Assembly: GCA_037144255.1 (NCBI GenBank)
Contig: JBAWXE010000021.1
Location: 1-33,051 of the forward strand
DNA: 33,051 nt
Reading direction: 5' to 3'
Origin: JBAWXE01 sp037144255
GTDB taxonomy: Bacteria > Bacteroidota > Bacteroidia > Chitinophagales > Chitinophagaceae
Shown here piece by piece: positions 1 through 6,669 of the stretch. The notes below the pieces were generated by a model that searched no databases, was not told where the DNA came from, and saw only the letters and a program-made list of their open reading frames with translations. The position numbers and the translations under genes are program-made. How positions within the stretch are numbered: position 1 is the first letter of the stretch; each line of letters starts with the position of its first letter.

Positions 1-10
1 CTATCATGAA

Positions 11-40
11 AAAAGGTTGCACCATTCCATACAACCTTTT
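11..40 (-). terminator. Rho-independent terminator after metH N-terminal half
   Basis: A 9-bp perfect stem (AAAAGGTTG at 11-19 with CAACCTTTT at 32-40) surrounds a 12-nt loop. Read leftward it ends in a run of six T. It lies 20 nt beyond the stop codon of the leftward gene ending at 60, so that transcript probably stops here. Confidence 0.75.
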
Positions 41-59
41 TATTAGATAAATTATTTTA

Positions 60-1082
60 TTATATCACAGGGTCCAATACCGGCAATGGTCTTGCTGCGT
101 ATTGTTTTACTGCTGCTGCAATAGCTTTTATATGTTCAGGTGTTGTTCCACAACATCCCCCTACGAAATTCAACCATCCTTCTTTGGCAAATTCTCCCAC
201 TATTGCCCCAGTCTGCTCGGGGGTTTCATCATATTCGCCCATAGCATTGGGTAATCCTGCATTGGGGTAAGCACTTACATAACAAGGTGCTACACCTGCC
301 AATTCTTCTATATGTGGTCTCATCTGTTTTGCTCCTAATGCACAGTTCAGTCCTATGCTTATTGGGTCTGCATGCATCACAGATATTAAAAATGCCTCCA
401 GAGTTTGTCCACTTAGTGTTCTGCCCGATGCATCTGTAATTGTACCCGATACCATCACAGGCAGCTTTTCTATGGCATGATCCCTGAAATACTTATTGAT
501 AGCAAATATGGCTGCTTTTGCATTCAGCGTGTCAAATATCGTTTCTATCAACAGTATATCTGCACCACCATCCACCAGGCCTTTTACTTGTTCGTAATAA
601 GCATCTGCTACTTCATCAAATGTTACCGCACGGTAGCCCGGATTATTTACATCAGGCGATAAGGATAAGGTCTTATTCATAGGACCTATCGCACCTGCTA
701 CAAACTTCTCCTCCCCCGGATGTGAGGCCATGTATTCTTTGGTAGCATCTTTTGCTATTTGCGCAGCTGCCACATTGATCTCATATGCCAGCGATTGCAT
801 ATCATAATCTGCCAACGATACCACCTGTGCGTTGAAGGTATTGGTCTCTATGATATCTGCACCTGCATTCAGGTATTGTTTATGTATATCCTTAATGATC
901 TGGGGCTGGGTAAGTACTAGTAGATCATTATTGCCTTTCACATCAGATTTCCAGTCCTTAAATCTCTCTCCACGATAGTCCTGCTCTTGCAATTTATGAC
1001 GCTGTATCATAGTGCCCATAGCACCATCAATGATCATGATACGTTTATCCAGTATTTGCTTCAGTTTATGTTGGGTGTTCAT
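60..1082 (-). CDS. metH: Methionine synthase, stand-alone homocysteine S-methyltransferase half (split MetH)
   Basis: This 340-residue protein is the homocysteine-binding, zinc-dependent methyltransferase barrel of cobalamin-dependent methionine synthase. It carries DGAMGT (19-24), the zinc cysteine in GLNCALG (Cys247) and the paired cysteines of GGCCGTTPEH (Cys310, Cys311). A full MetH is about 1200 residues and adds pterin-binding, cobalamin-binding and activation domains; none follow here, as the frame stops cleanly and a terminator comes next. In many Bacteroidota MetH is encoded as two polypeptides, which fits. The partner half must lie left of the window or elsewhere. A TAATTTTG promoter box ends only 4 nt before the ATG, suggesting a very short leader. 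BHMT-type or MmuM-type methyltransferases are possible alternatives, but the sequence reads as the MetH N-domain. Confidence 0.88.
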   Translation of the reverse strand: MNTQHKLKQILDKRIMIIDGAMGTMIQRHKLQEQDYRGERFKDWKSDVKGNNDLLVLTQPQIIKDIHKQYLNAGADIIETNTFNAQVVSLADYDMQSLAYEINVAAAQIAKDATKEYMASHPGEEKFVAGAIGPMNKTLSLSPDVNNPGYRAVTFDEVADAYYEQVKGLVDGGADILLIETIFDTLNAKAAIFAINKYFRDHAIEKLPVMVSGTITDASGRTLSGQTLEAFLISVMHADPISIGLNCALGAKQMRPHIEELAGVAPCYVSAYPNAGLPNAMGEYDETPEQTGAIVGEFAKEGWLNFVGGCCGTTPEHIKAIAAAVKQYAARPLPVLDPVI

Positions 1083-1086
1083 ATTT

Positions 1087-1094
1087 CAAAATTA
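1087..1094 (-). promoter_or_regulatory. Bacteroidota -7 promoter box for metH half
   Basis: On the minus strand this reads TAATTTTG, a full match to TAnnTTTG. It ends 4 nt before the ATG at 1082, so the mRNA would start at or within a few bases of the start codon. No clear -33 TTG is seen at the usual distance. Confidence 0.45.
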
Positions 1095-1139
1095 GGACTA
1101 AACAATATTACATGCATGGCTGTTCGCTAAATTAACAAA

Positions 1140-1157
1140 GCCTGCAAATTTGCAGGC
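1140..1157 (-). terminator. Terminator hairpin after typA
   Basis: A perfect 18-bp palindrome (GCCTGCAAATTTGCAGGC) lies 30 nt past the typA stop. Leftward it is followed by a T-rich stretch (TTTGTTAATTT). It separates the typA and metH transcripts. Confidence 0.7.
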
Positions 1158-1187
1158 CCTGTATATAATTTTATATTAATGTCTATT

Positions 1188-2996
1188 TTATGCTTCTGCT
1201 TTCATGCTCTTTTGGAATTTCTTACGATCTTCTTCATTCAGCATGATCTTACGTAAACGCATATTCAGTGGGGTTACTTCTATACACTCATCTTGTTGTA
1301 TGTATTCCATACATTCTTCCAGTGTCATTAGTATTTTCGGAGTGATCCGTACAGAATCATCCGTACCACTTGAACGCATATTGGTGAGTTTCTTGGTTTC
1401 CGCCACATTCACTACCAGATCTCCCGGTTTGATGTGTTCACCTATGATCTGACCTTCGTACAATTCTTGTCCCGGATCTATAAAGAATGCACCTCTATCC
1501 TGCAGCTTATCTATAGAATAACCTGTTGCCTTACCGGCAGTTTTTGCCAGCAATACACCGTTGCTACGCCCAGGTATAAAACCTTTCCATGGTTTGTATT
1601 CAGCAAAACGGTGGGCCATTACTGCTTCACCTTGTGTATTGGTCAGCATTTGAGAACGTAGACCTATCAAACCACGTGAAGGAATATCAAATTCCAAATG
1701 TTGCATTTCACCTTTGGTTTCCATTACCAGCATTTCACCTTTCTTCTGTGTTACCAGATCTATCACTTTACCGCTCAATTCTGCAGGTACGTCTACTACC
1801 AGTACTTCATATGGTTCGCATTTACGACCATTGATCTCTTTTACCAATACTTGTGGCTGTCCTACTGTCAGCTCATATCCTTCACGACGCATAGTTTCTA
1901 CCAATACACTTAAGTGTAGGATACCACGTCCGTAAACCAGGAATTTATCTGCATCATCAGTTTCCGATACTCTCAGAGCCAGATTTTTCTCCAGCTCTTT
2001 CATTAATCTGTCACGTATATGGCGACTTGTAACGAATTTACCTTCTTTACCAAAGAAAGGTGAGTTATTGATACTGAACTGCATGTTCATCGTAGGCTCA
2101 TCGATCGGTATGATCGTTACTGCTTCCGGATTATCAAAATCAGCTATTGTTTCACCTATCTGGAAACCCTCAATACCCACTACTGCACAAATATCACCAC
2201 ACTGTACTTCGGTTACTTTCTTTTTACCCATGTCCACAAACACATACAGCTCTTTTACTTTACTACGCTGCATGGTTCCGTCTATTTTACATAGCATCAC
2301 TGTTTGCCCTTCTTTCAGTACACCTCGTGTTATCTTACCAATAGCTATACGGCCTAAGAATGAAGAATAATCAAGAGAAGTGATCTGTAATTGTACCGGA
2401 CCTTCTACTACTGTAGGTGCTGGTACTTTTTCCAGTATTGTATCTAATAATACTGTAATGTCTTCTGTAGGCTCTAATGATGTATTGAACCAACCTTGTT
2501 TTGAAGAACCATAGATGGTAGGGAAGTTCAATTGCTCTTCCGTAGCATCCAATTGGAAGAATAATTCAAATACCGCATCATGTACTTCATCAGGGCGGCA
2601 ATTAGGCTTATCTACTTTATTGATAACTACAATCGGACGCAAATTCAGTTGCAATGCTTTTTGCAATACGAAACGCGTTTGTGGCATTGGGCCTTCAAAT
2701 GCATCTACCAGCAACAATACTCCATCCGCCATTTTCAATACACGCTCCACTTCACCACCAAAATCGGCGTGACCAGGAGTATCAATTACATTGATCTTTA
2801 CACCCTTATATGTTACAGAAACGTTCTTTGCTAATATGGTGATACCACGCTCTCTTTCCAGATCGTTGCTATCCATGATCAATTCTCCTGTTTCCTGATT
2901 GTCACGAAATACATTCGTGGTATGAAGGATCTTGTCTACAAGCGTTGTCTTACCGTGATCTACGTGCGCTATGATTGCTATGTTACGAATATTCAT
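1188..2996 (-). CDS. typA: Ribosome-associated translational GTPase TypA/BipA
   Basis: The 602-residue length and sequence match TypA/BipA, an EF-G-like GTPase that binds the 70S ribosome and supports ribosome assembly and growth in the cold or under stress. The G domain is intact: P-loop HVDHGKTT (11-18), switch I ERGITI (49-54), DTPGH (72-76) and NKVD (126-129). The C-terminal half carries the EF-G-type beta-barrel and domains III and V, followed by the TypA-specific region (SRGLIGLRSQMLTNTQGEA; then the acidic C-terminus rich in ECxEYI-type segments). It stands alone with its own terminator and an approximately 100-nt leader that can fold into alternative hairpins. Nothing is missing or truncated. 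Confidence 0.96.
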   Translation of the reverse strand: MNIRNIAIIAHVDHGKTTLVDKILHTTNVFRDNQETGELIMDSNDLERERGITILAKNVSVTYKGVKINVIDTPGHADFGGEVERVLKMADGVLLLVDAFEGPMPQTRFVLQKALQLNLRPIVVINKVDKPNCRPDEVHDAVFELFFQLDATEEQLNFPTIYGSSKQGWFNTSLEPTEDITVLLDTILEKVPAPTVVEGPVQLQITSLDYSSFLGRIAIGKITRGVLKEGQTVMLCKIDGTMQRSKVKELYVFVDMGKKKVTEVQCGDICAVVGIEGFQIGETIADFDNPEAVTIIPIDEPTMNMQFSINNSPFFGKEGKFVTSRHIRDRLMKELEKNLALRVSETDDADKFLVYGRGILHLSVLVETMRREGYELTVGQPQVLVKEINGRKCEPYEVLVVDVPAELSGKVIDLVTQKKGEMLVMETKGEMQHLEFDIPSRGLIGLRSQMLTNTQGEAVMAHRFAEYKPWKGFIPGRSNGVLLAKTAGKATGYSIDKLQDRGAFFIDPGQELYEGQIIGEHIKPGDLVVNVAETKKLTNMRSSGTDDSVRITPKILMTLEECMEYIQQDECIEVTPLNMRLRKIMLNEEDRKKFQKSMKAEA

Positions 2997-3026
2997 ATTC
3001 TATGTTAAAAAGTACGTTTGGGCAGA

Positions 3027-3076
3027 ATTACAATATCAGAATTTGTAATGATGCGTTCTTGTGTCACCCATCATTA
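3027..3076 (-). promoter_or_regulatory. Two overlapping hairpins in the typA leader
   Basis: One stem pairs ATTACAA (3027-3033) with TTGTAAT (3043-3049); a second pairs TAATGATG (3046-3053) with CATCATTA (3069-3076). They share bases 3046-3049, so both cannot form fully at once. They lie 30-80 nt upstream of the typA ATG inside the predicted transcript. Regulation is an inference. Confidence 0.35.
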
Positions 3077-3101
3077 TATGGCAGGTCTCTGAAAAGTTGC
3101 G

Positions 3102-3109
3102 CAAAGGTA
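3102..3109 (-). promoter_or_regulatory. -7 promoter box for typA
   Basis: The minus strand reads TACCTTTG, a full match to the Bacteroidota TAnnTTTG box. It would give a leader of about 100 nt ahead of the typA start at 2996. Confidence 0.5.
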
Positions 3110-3181
3110 CGCAAACATTACTATATATGTACATTACTTTTAAATTAATTTATATTTTCGAAGGTTAAAATGGCTAATTCA

Positions 3182-3595
3182 ATGCACTTTTAAGCGTTAT
3201 ATAACATTTCTTTTGCTTTTCGTTTTCTCTACTGTTGTTGCTTTTGCCCAACACGACGTAAAAGCAGATAATTCGCATCAAAACCGATGGATCTGAAGCA
3301 GTACTATTTTGACATGTTCACAATAGGTAGCAAACGTGTTCATATCGCTGATACCACTCTTATCAATAAGCTGCTAGAAGACATATGGCCAATATCTTCG
3401 GACTTTTTAATATAGGCAAATTTTTGGTAGCAGAGTCCTATTGGACAAGATGGCAATTGGAGAGGTTTTTTCCTCGATTGTAAAATGAAGGATGAAGCTG
3501 AAACTTTATTACTTATAAACCCTATGAAACAGGCCGGTAGACAGTCTTACGAAATTCATCCTTAGTGGACAGCCAAAAATTGGGTCTTTAAATGA
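3182..3595 (+). pseudogene. Decayed secreted YciI-like (YCII-related) protein gene
   Basis: Reading across frames rebuilds one protein. From 3186 comes a signal peptide (hydrophobic run ending VVAFAQ), closed by TGA at 3294. From 3287 another frame reads MDLKQYYFDMFTIGSKR. From 3385 a third reads MANIFGLFNIGKFLVAES. From 3437 a fourth reads PIGQDGNWRGFFLDCK and later NPMKQAGRQSYEIHP, an in-frame TAG (3563-3565), then WTAKNWVFK and a final TGA at 3593. The order and motifs (YYF, GP-like G-x-DGNWRG, EA, AGR, YEIHPWWTAKN) fit a YCII-related domain protein with a secretion signal. At least three frameshifts and one nonsense codon break it, so it is not functional. It is the only rightward coding remnant left of 9.7 kb. 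Identity of the family is from pattern recognition. Confidence 0.65.
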
Positions 3596-3982
3596 TCAAT
3601 TCATTTTGAAAGGCGCCACCAGTTGGAATTCCGGTATTGCTACAGTGATCAGTTTCTTATTGTATAGGTTTTCCATTTCGTAAGTACCATACATTTTACC
3701 CATATCACTGCGCAGGTTGGCTGCAGATATGTATTGGTAACTATCTCCGGGTTCTATTATAGGTTGTTGCCCTACAACTCCATCTCCTTCTACATCTCTG
3801 TAAGAACCATTGCTATCTATAATGTGCCAGTGACGGCGTAATAATTTGATAGGCATGGTACTAAGATTCTCTATAGTAATGCGATATGCAAACAGATACT
3901 CCGAACTCAGTGGATTTGACTGCTCCGGTTGGTAGAATGTTTCTACCGTGATACTAACGCCTTCTGTTACCTGTTGCACCAT
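3596..3982 (-). CDS. apaG: ApaG-family protein
   Basis: This 128-residue protein matches the ApaG family, a single immunoglobulin-like beta-sandwich domain. It includes the family signature GDGVVGQQPIIEPG (66-79) and the RRHWHIID segment (49-56). ApaG is linked genetically to Co2+/Mg2+ resistance in enterobacteria, but its biochemical role is not established; a related domain occurs in some F-box proteins and in human PDIP38/POLDIP2. It lies 49 nt downstream of recX in the same direction and its stop codon abuts the end of the YciI-like pseudogene. A near-match box (TATATTTA) just upstream could give it its own promoter. Confidence 0.88.
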   Translation of the reverse strand: MVQQVTEGVSITVETFYQPEQSNPLSSEYLFAYRITIENLSTMPIKLLRRHWHIIDSNGSYRDVEGDGVVGQQPIIEPGDSYQYISAANLRSDMGKMYGTYEMENLYNKKLITVAIPEFQLVAPFKMN

Positions 3983-4031
3983 AGCGCTTGCGATTGATGA
4001 GTAAATATAGTAGATATACGGTCTATTCTGC

Positions 4032-4487
4032 TTATTCGGGCTTTAAAACTCTGTTAATCGTTTCTTGTATCAGATCATTCTCATATCCCTTCTGCATTAA
4101 ATAACGGTACAGCTTAGATTTAAGTATAAAAACATTTTTTTCTCCTTTTAGTTCAGTTCTTTTCTTTTTCGCCAGCTCCAGTAAGGTTTCGTCATATATA
4201 TCCCCTTCTATTTCTTGTAGTCCTTTCTTGATACAATACTCCGATATCTTATGTAAACGCAATTGTTGTACCAATTTTTGTCTACCCCACTTCAGCATCC
4301 TAAATTTTCCTCTCACATAGGCTTTTGCATAGCGTTCTTCATTCAGCATGTCTATTTCTATCATATCGACTATGTATTGCTCTACTACGGGTGTTGTACA
4401 GCCCAATTCATATAACTTATTCCTTACCTCAGCATGGCATCGCTCCTGATAATTGCAATAATGATAAATAGCCGCCTTAATATCCAT
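4032..4487 (-). CDS. recX: RecX-family regulatory protein
   Basis: The 151-residue protein is a small, basic, all-helical RecX-type protein. Family features are visible: the N-terminal RCHAEVRNKL helix, the LNEERYAKAYVRGKFRMLKWGRQKL stretch that is the RecX core signature (here about 50-74), and repeated three-helix units to the C-terminus. RecX binds RecA filaments and modulates strand exchange in the cytoplasm. recA itself is not in the window, so the gene is separated from its usual partner, as is common in this phylum. apaG follows 49 nt downstream and may be co-transcribed. Confidence 0.87.
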   Translation of the reverse strand: MDIKAAIYHYCNYQERCHAEVRNKLYELGCTTPVVEQYIVDMIEIDMLNEERYAKAYVRGKFRMLKWGRQKLVQQLRLHKISEYCIKKGLQEIEGDIYDETLLELAKKKRTELKGEKNVFILKSKLYRYLMQKGYENDLIQETINRVLKPE

Positions 4488-4594
4488 ATTCCCAATCTCT
4501 CTGCTGATCTAAATTAAGTTTCTCTTCCTATATTTATATGACATGTTTTCCACATATTCACATCGTATAATTATTTTATATTGTATGTATAAAA

Positions 4595-4633
4595 TATAAA
4601 GCTGCTCACAATCCTTAGATGAGCAGCTTTATA
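4595..4633 (-). terminator. Strong terminator after mnmG
   Basis: A 14-bp perfect stem (TATAAAGCTGCTCA at 4595-4608 with its complement at 4620-4633) has an 11-nt loop. Leftward it is followed by T-rich sequence (TTTTATAC). It lies 18 nt after the mnmG stop. Confidence 0.85.
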
Positions 4634-4650
4634 ATAAAGTTTTATGCCTC

Positions 4651-6519
4651 CTATCTTCCCATATATACCATCAGTATCTGTACGTCACTAGGATTCACGC
4701 CACTTATTCTGCTGGCTTGACCCAAGGTTCTTGGTTTTATCTTACTCAGTTTTTGACGTGCTTCATTCGATAACGCTGTAAGTTTATCGTAATTGAAAAC
4801 TTCCGGTATCATCAGGTCTTCCAGCGTAGCCATTTTCAATACCAATTCCTTTTCCTTCTCTATATACACGTCATACTTGATCTGTATCTCTGCTTGCTCC
4901 AGTTCCAGCACTTCTGTATCTCCTATTGCCGTAGCCAGTTCCGGCATAGCAACTATCATATCTTTGATTGTTACTCCCGGGCGCAACAATAATTTCAAAG
5001 CCCTGGTCCTTTCTATAAGTGTATTAGAACCCATTGCTTCCAGAAATGGGTTAGCAATACTTGGTTCTACAGGGAAATCGGCCATTACCTGTTTGATATG
5101 GGCTACTCTTTCCAGTTTTTTCTGCATCAGAGATAATCTCTCATCGGATGCTAAACCTATTTCGTGTCCCAAACCTGTAAGTCTCAGGTCTGCATTATCC
5201 TGACGCAATAATGTTCTGAACTCCGCTCTGCTGGTAAACATTCTATATGGTTCATCCGTACCCTTATTTATCAGGTCGTCTATCAATACTCCTATATATG
5301 CATCACTTCTTTGCAACACTACCGGTTCTTTTCCATGTACTTTTCTATGGGCATTGATACCGGCCATTAATCCCTGACAAGCTGCTTCTTCATATCCTGT
5401 AGTACCATTTATTTGCCCTGCAAAGTAAAGGTTAGGTATTAGTTTGGTTTCTAGGCTGAATTGTAACTGTGTTGGGGGGAAATAATCGTACTCTATGGCA
5501 TAACCGGGACGGAAGAACTTTACATTCTCAAATCCGGGTACCATTTTAAGTGCTTTATATTGTACATCCTCCGGCAAAGAGGTGCTAAAACCATTCACAT
5601 ATATCTCCACCGTGTTCCATCCTTCGGGTTCTACAAACAACTGGTGGCGTTCTCTTTCTGCAAAACGGCTGATCTTATCTTCTATACTTGGGCAATATCT
5701 GGGTCCACTACCTTTTATGCGCCCTTGGTACATTGGAGATTGCTCAAATCCTGTCTTTAGTATCTCATGTACTTCCGGGCTGGTATAGGTGATCCAGCAG
5801 CATCTTTGTTCTTTTGGGGTAATTCTTTCTATCGGCAGGTATGAAAAGCCTACTATTTCCTCGTCTCCTTCCTGAATATCCATCTTGGTATAGTCCAAAC
5901 TACGGCCATCTACCCTTGGTGGTGTACCTGTTTTAAGCCTATTGCTTTCAAATCCCAGACTAACCAGCTGTTCTGTTATACCAGTTGCACCCTTTTCTCC
6001 TATTCTACCACCGCCAAATTGCTTCTCTCCTATATGAATAATCCCATTTAAAAAGGTTCCATTGGTCAATATTACAGACTTGCTACGTATTTCCTGCCCC
6101 ATACCGGTTACTACACCCTGAATTGTTCCACGTGAAACAATTAGACTACTCACCATATCTTGCCAGAAATCGAGATTCGGAGTATGCTCCAACATCTCTC
6201 TCCAGGTAGCGGCAAAAAGCATACGATCATTCTGGGTACGTGGGCTCCACATACCAGGTCCTTTTGACTTGTTGAGCATTCGGAACTGTATCATGCTTTT
6301 ATCGCTCACAATACCGCTATACCCACCTAAGGCGTCTATCTCACGTACAATCTGGCCTTTGGCTATACCACCCATAGCAGGATTACAACTCATTTGAGCT
6401 ATGGTCTGCATGTTCATGGTTATCAAAAGCACTTTTGACCCCATATTGGCAGCAGCAGCAGCAGCTTCACATCCTGCGTGCCCGGCACCTACCACTATTA
6501 CATCATATTCAGGAAACAT
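4651..6519 (-). CDS. mnmG: tRNA uridine-5-carboxymethylaminomethyl modification enzyme MnmG (GidA)
   Basis: MnmG is the FAD-dependent partner of MnmE. Together they put the carboxymethylaminomethyl group on wobble uridine 34 of several tRNAs. The protein has the N-terminal dinucleotide-fold motif GAGHAGCEAA, the NRLKTGTPPRVDGRSLDY segment, two conserved cysteine regions (CNPAMGGIAKG and RYCPSIEDKI) and the C-terminal helical domain ending in GVNPSDVQILMVYM. I place the start at the ATG at 6519 (622 residues); a GTG six codons upstream (6537) would put the promoter box inside the gene. A TACATTTG box ends 7 nt upstream. A parS-like palindrome is embedded in the coding sequence at 6124-6139. 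mnmG is often close to the replication origin in bacteria. Confidence 0.97.
   Translation of the reverse strand: MFPEYDVIVVGAGHAGCEAAAAAANMGSKVLLITMNMQTIAQMSCNPAMGGIAKGQIVREIDALGGYSGIVSDKSMIQFRMLNKSKGPGMWSPRTQNDRMLFAATWREMLEHTPNLDFWQDMVSSLIVSRGTIQGVVTGMGQEIRSKSVILTNGTFLNGIIHIGEKQFGGGRIGEKGATGITEQLVSLGFESNRLKTGTPPRVDGRSLDYTKMDIQEGDEEIVGFSYLPIERITPKEQRCCWITYTSPEVHEILKTGFEQSPMYQGRIKGSGPRYCPSIEDKISRFAERERHQLFVEPEGWNTVEIYVNGFSTSLPEDVQYKALKMVPGFENVKFFRPGYAIEYDYFPPTQLQFSLETKLIPNLYFAGQINGTTGYEEAACQGLMAGINAHRKVHGKEPVVLQRSDAYIGVLIDDLINKGTDEPYRMFTSRAEFRTLLRQDNADLRLTGLGHEIGLASDERLSLMQKKLERVAHIKQVMADFPVEPSIANPFLEAMGSNTLIERTRALKLLLRPGVTIKDMIVAMPELATAIGDTEVLELEQAEIQIKYDVYIEKEKELVLKMATLEDLMIPEVFNYDKLTALSNEARQKLSKIKPRTLGQASRISGVNPSDVQILMVYMGR
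6124..6139. other. ParB-binding site (parS) inside mnmG
   Basis: The 16-mer TGTTCCACGTGAAACA is an exact match to the degenerate bacterial parS consensus TGTTNCACGTGAAACA. It lies within the mnmG coding sequence, where it encodes part of IVSRGT. A second site lies 463 bp to the right. Chance occurrence of two such sites so close together is very unlikely. Confidence 0.8.
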
Positions 6520-6526
6520 ATTGGCG

Positions 6527-6558
6527 CAAATGTACACACTAATTAGGAGCTATGGCAA
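6527..6558 (-). promoter_or_regulatory. Promoter of mnmG
   Basis: On the minus strand a TTG (plus-strand CAA at 6556-6558) is followed after 21 nt by TACATTTG (6527-6534), matching the Bacteroidota -33/-7 layout. The -7 box ends 7 nt before the ATG at 6519, so the transcript would have almost no leader. This supports the 6519 start. Confidence 0.6.
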
Positions 6559-6601
6559 TATGCTCAATTGAAAATATCAATCTAGGCATAGCCAATGGGG
6601 T

Positions 6602-6617
6602 TGTTCCACGTGGAACA
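6602..6617. other. ParB-binding site (parS) upstream of mnmG
   Basis: The 16-mer TGTTCCACGTGGAACA is a perfect palindrome (18 bp with its flanking T and A). It differs from the symmetric consensus TGTTTCACGTGAAACA only at the two mirror positions that are known to vary. It lies between the mnmG promoter and the terminator of the next gene, partly overlapping that terminator's T-tract. Confidence 0.8.
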
Positions 6618-6622
6618 AAAAA

Positions 6623-6649
6623 ATAAGGGCCGGAATAACCGGCCCTTAT
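6623..6649 (-). terminator. Terminator after the PA-domain protein gene
   Basis: An 11-bp perfect GC-rich stem (ATAAGGGCCGG at 6623-6633 with CCGGCCCTTAT at 6639-6649) has a 5-nt loop. Leftward it runs into TTTTTTGT. It lies 20 nt after the stop at 6670. Confidence 0.9.
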
Positions 6650-6669
6650 CAATATGAAAAAGCAATCTC

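Noticed and set aside
1083..1139. Cobalamin riboswitch ahead of the metH half.
   Set aside because: Only about 57 nt lie between the typA terminator and the ATG, and the promoter box is 4 nt from the ATG; there is no room.
4546..4554. TTTTCCACA, a DnaA-box match upstream of recX.
   Set aside because: It is a lone match with no cluster of further boxes around it, so it is not evidence for an origin on its own.
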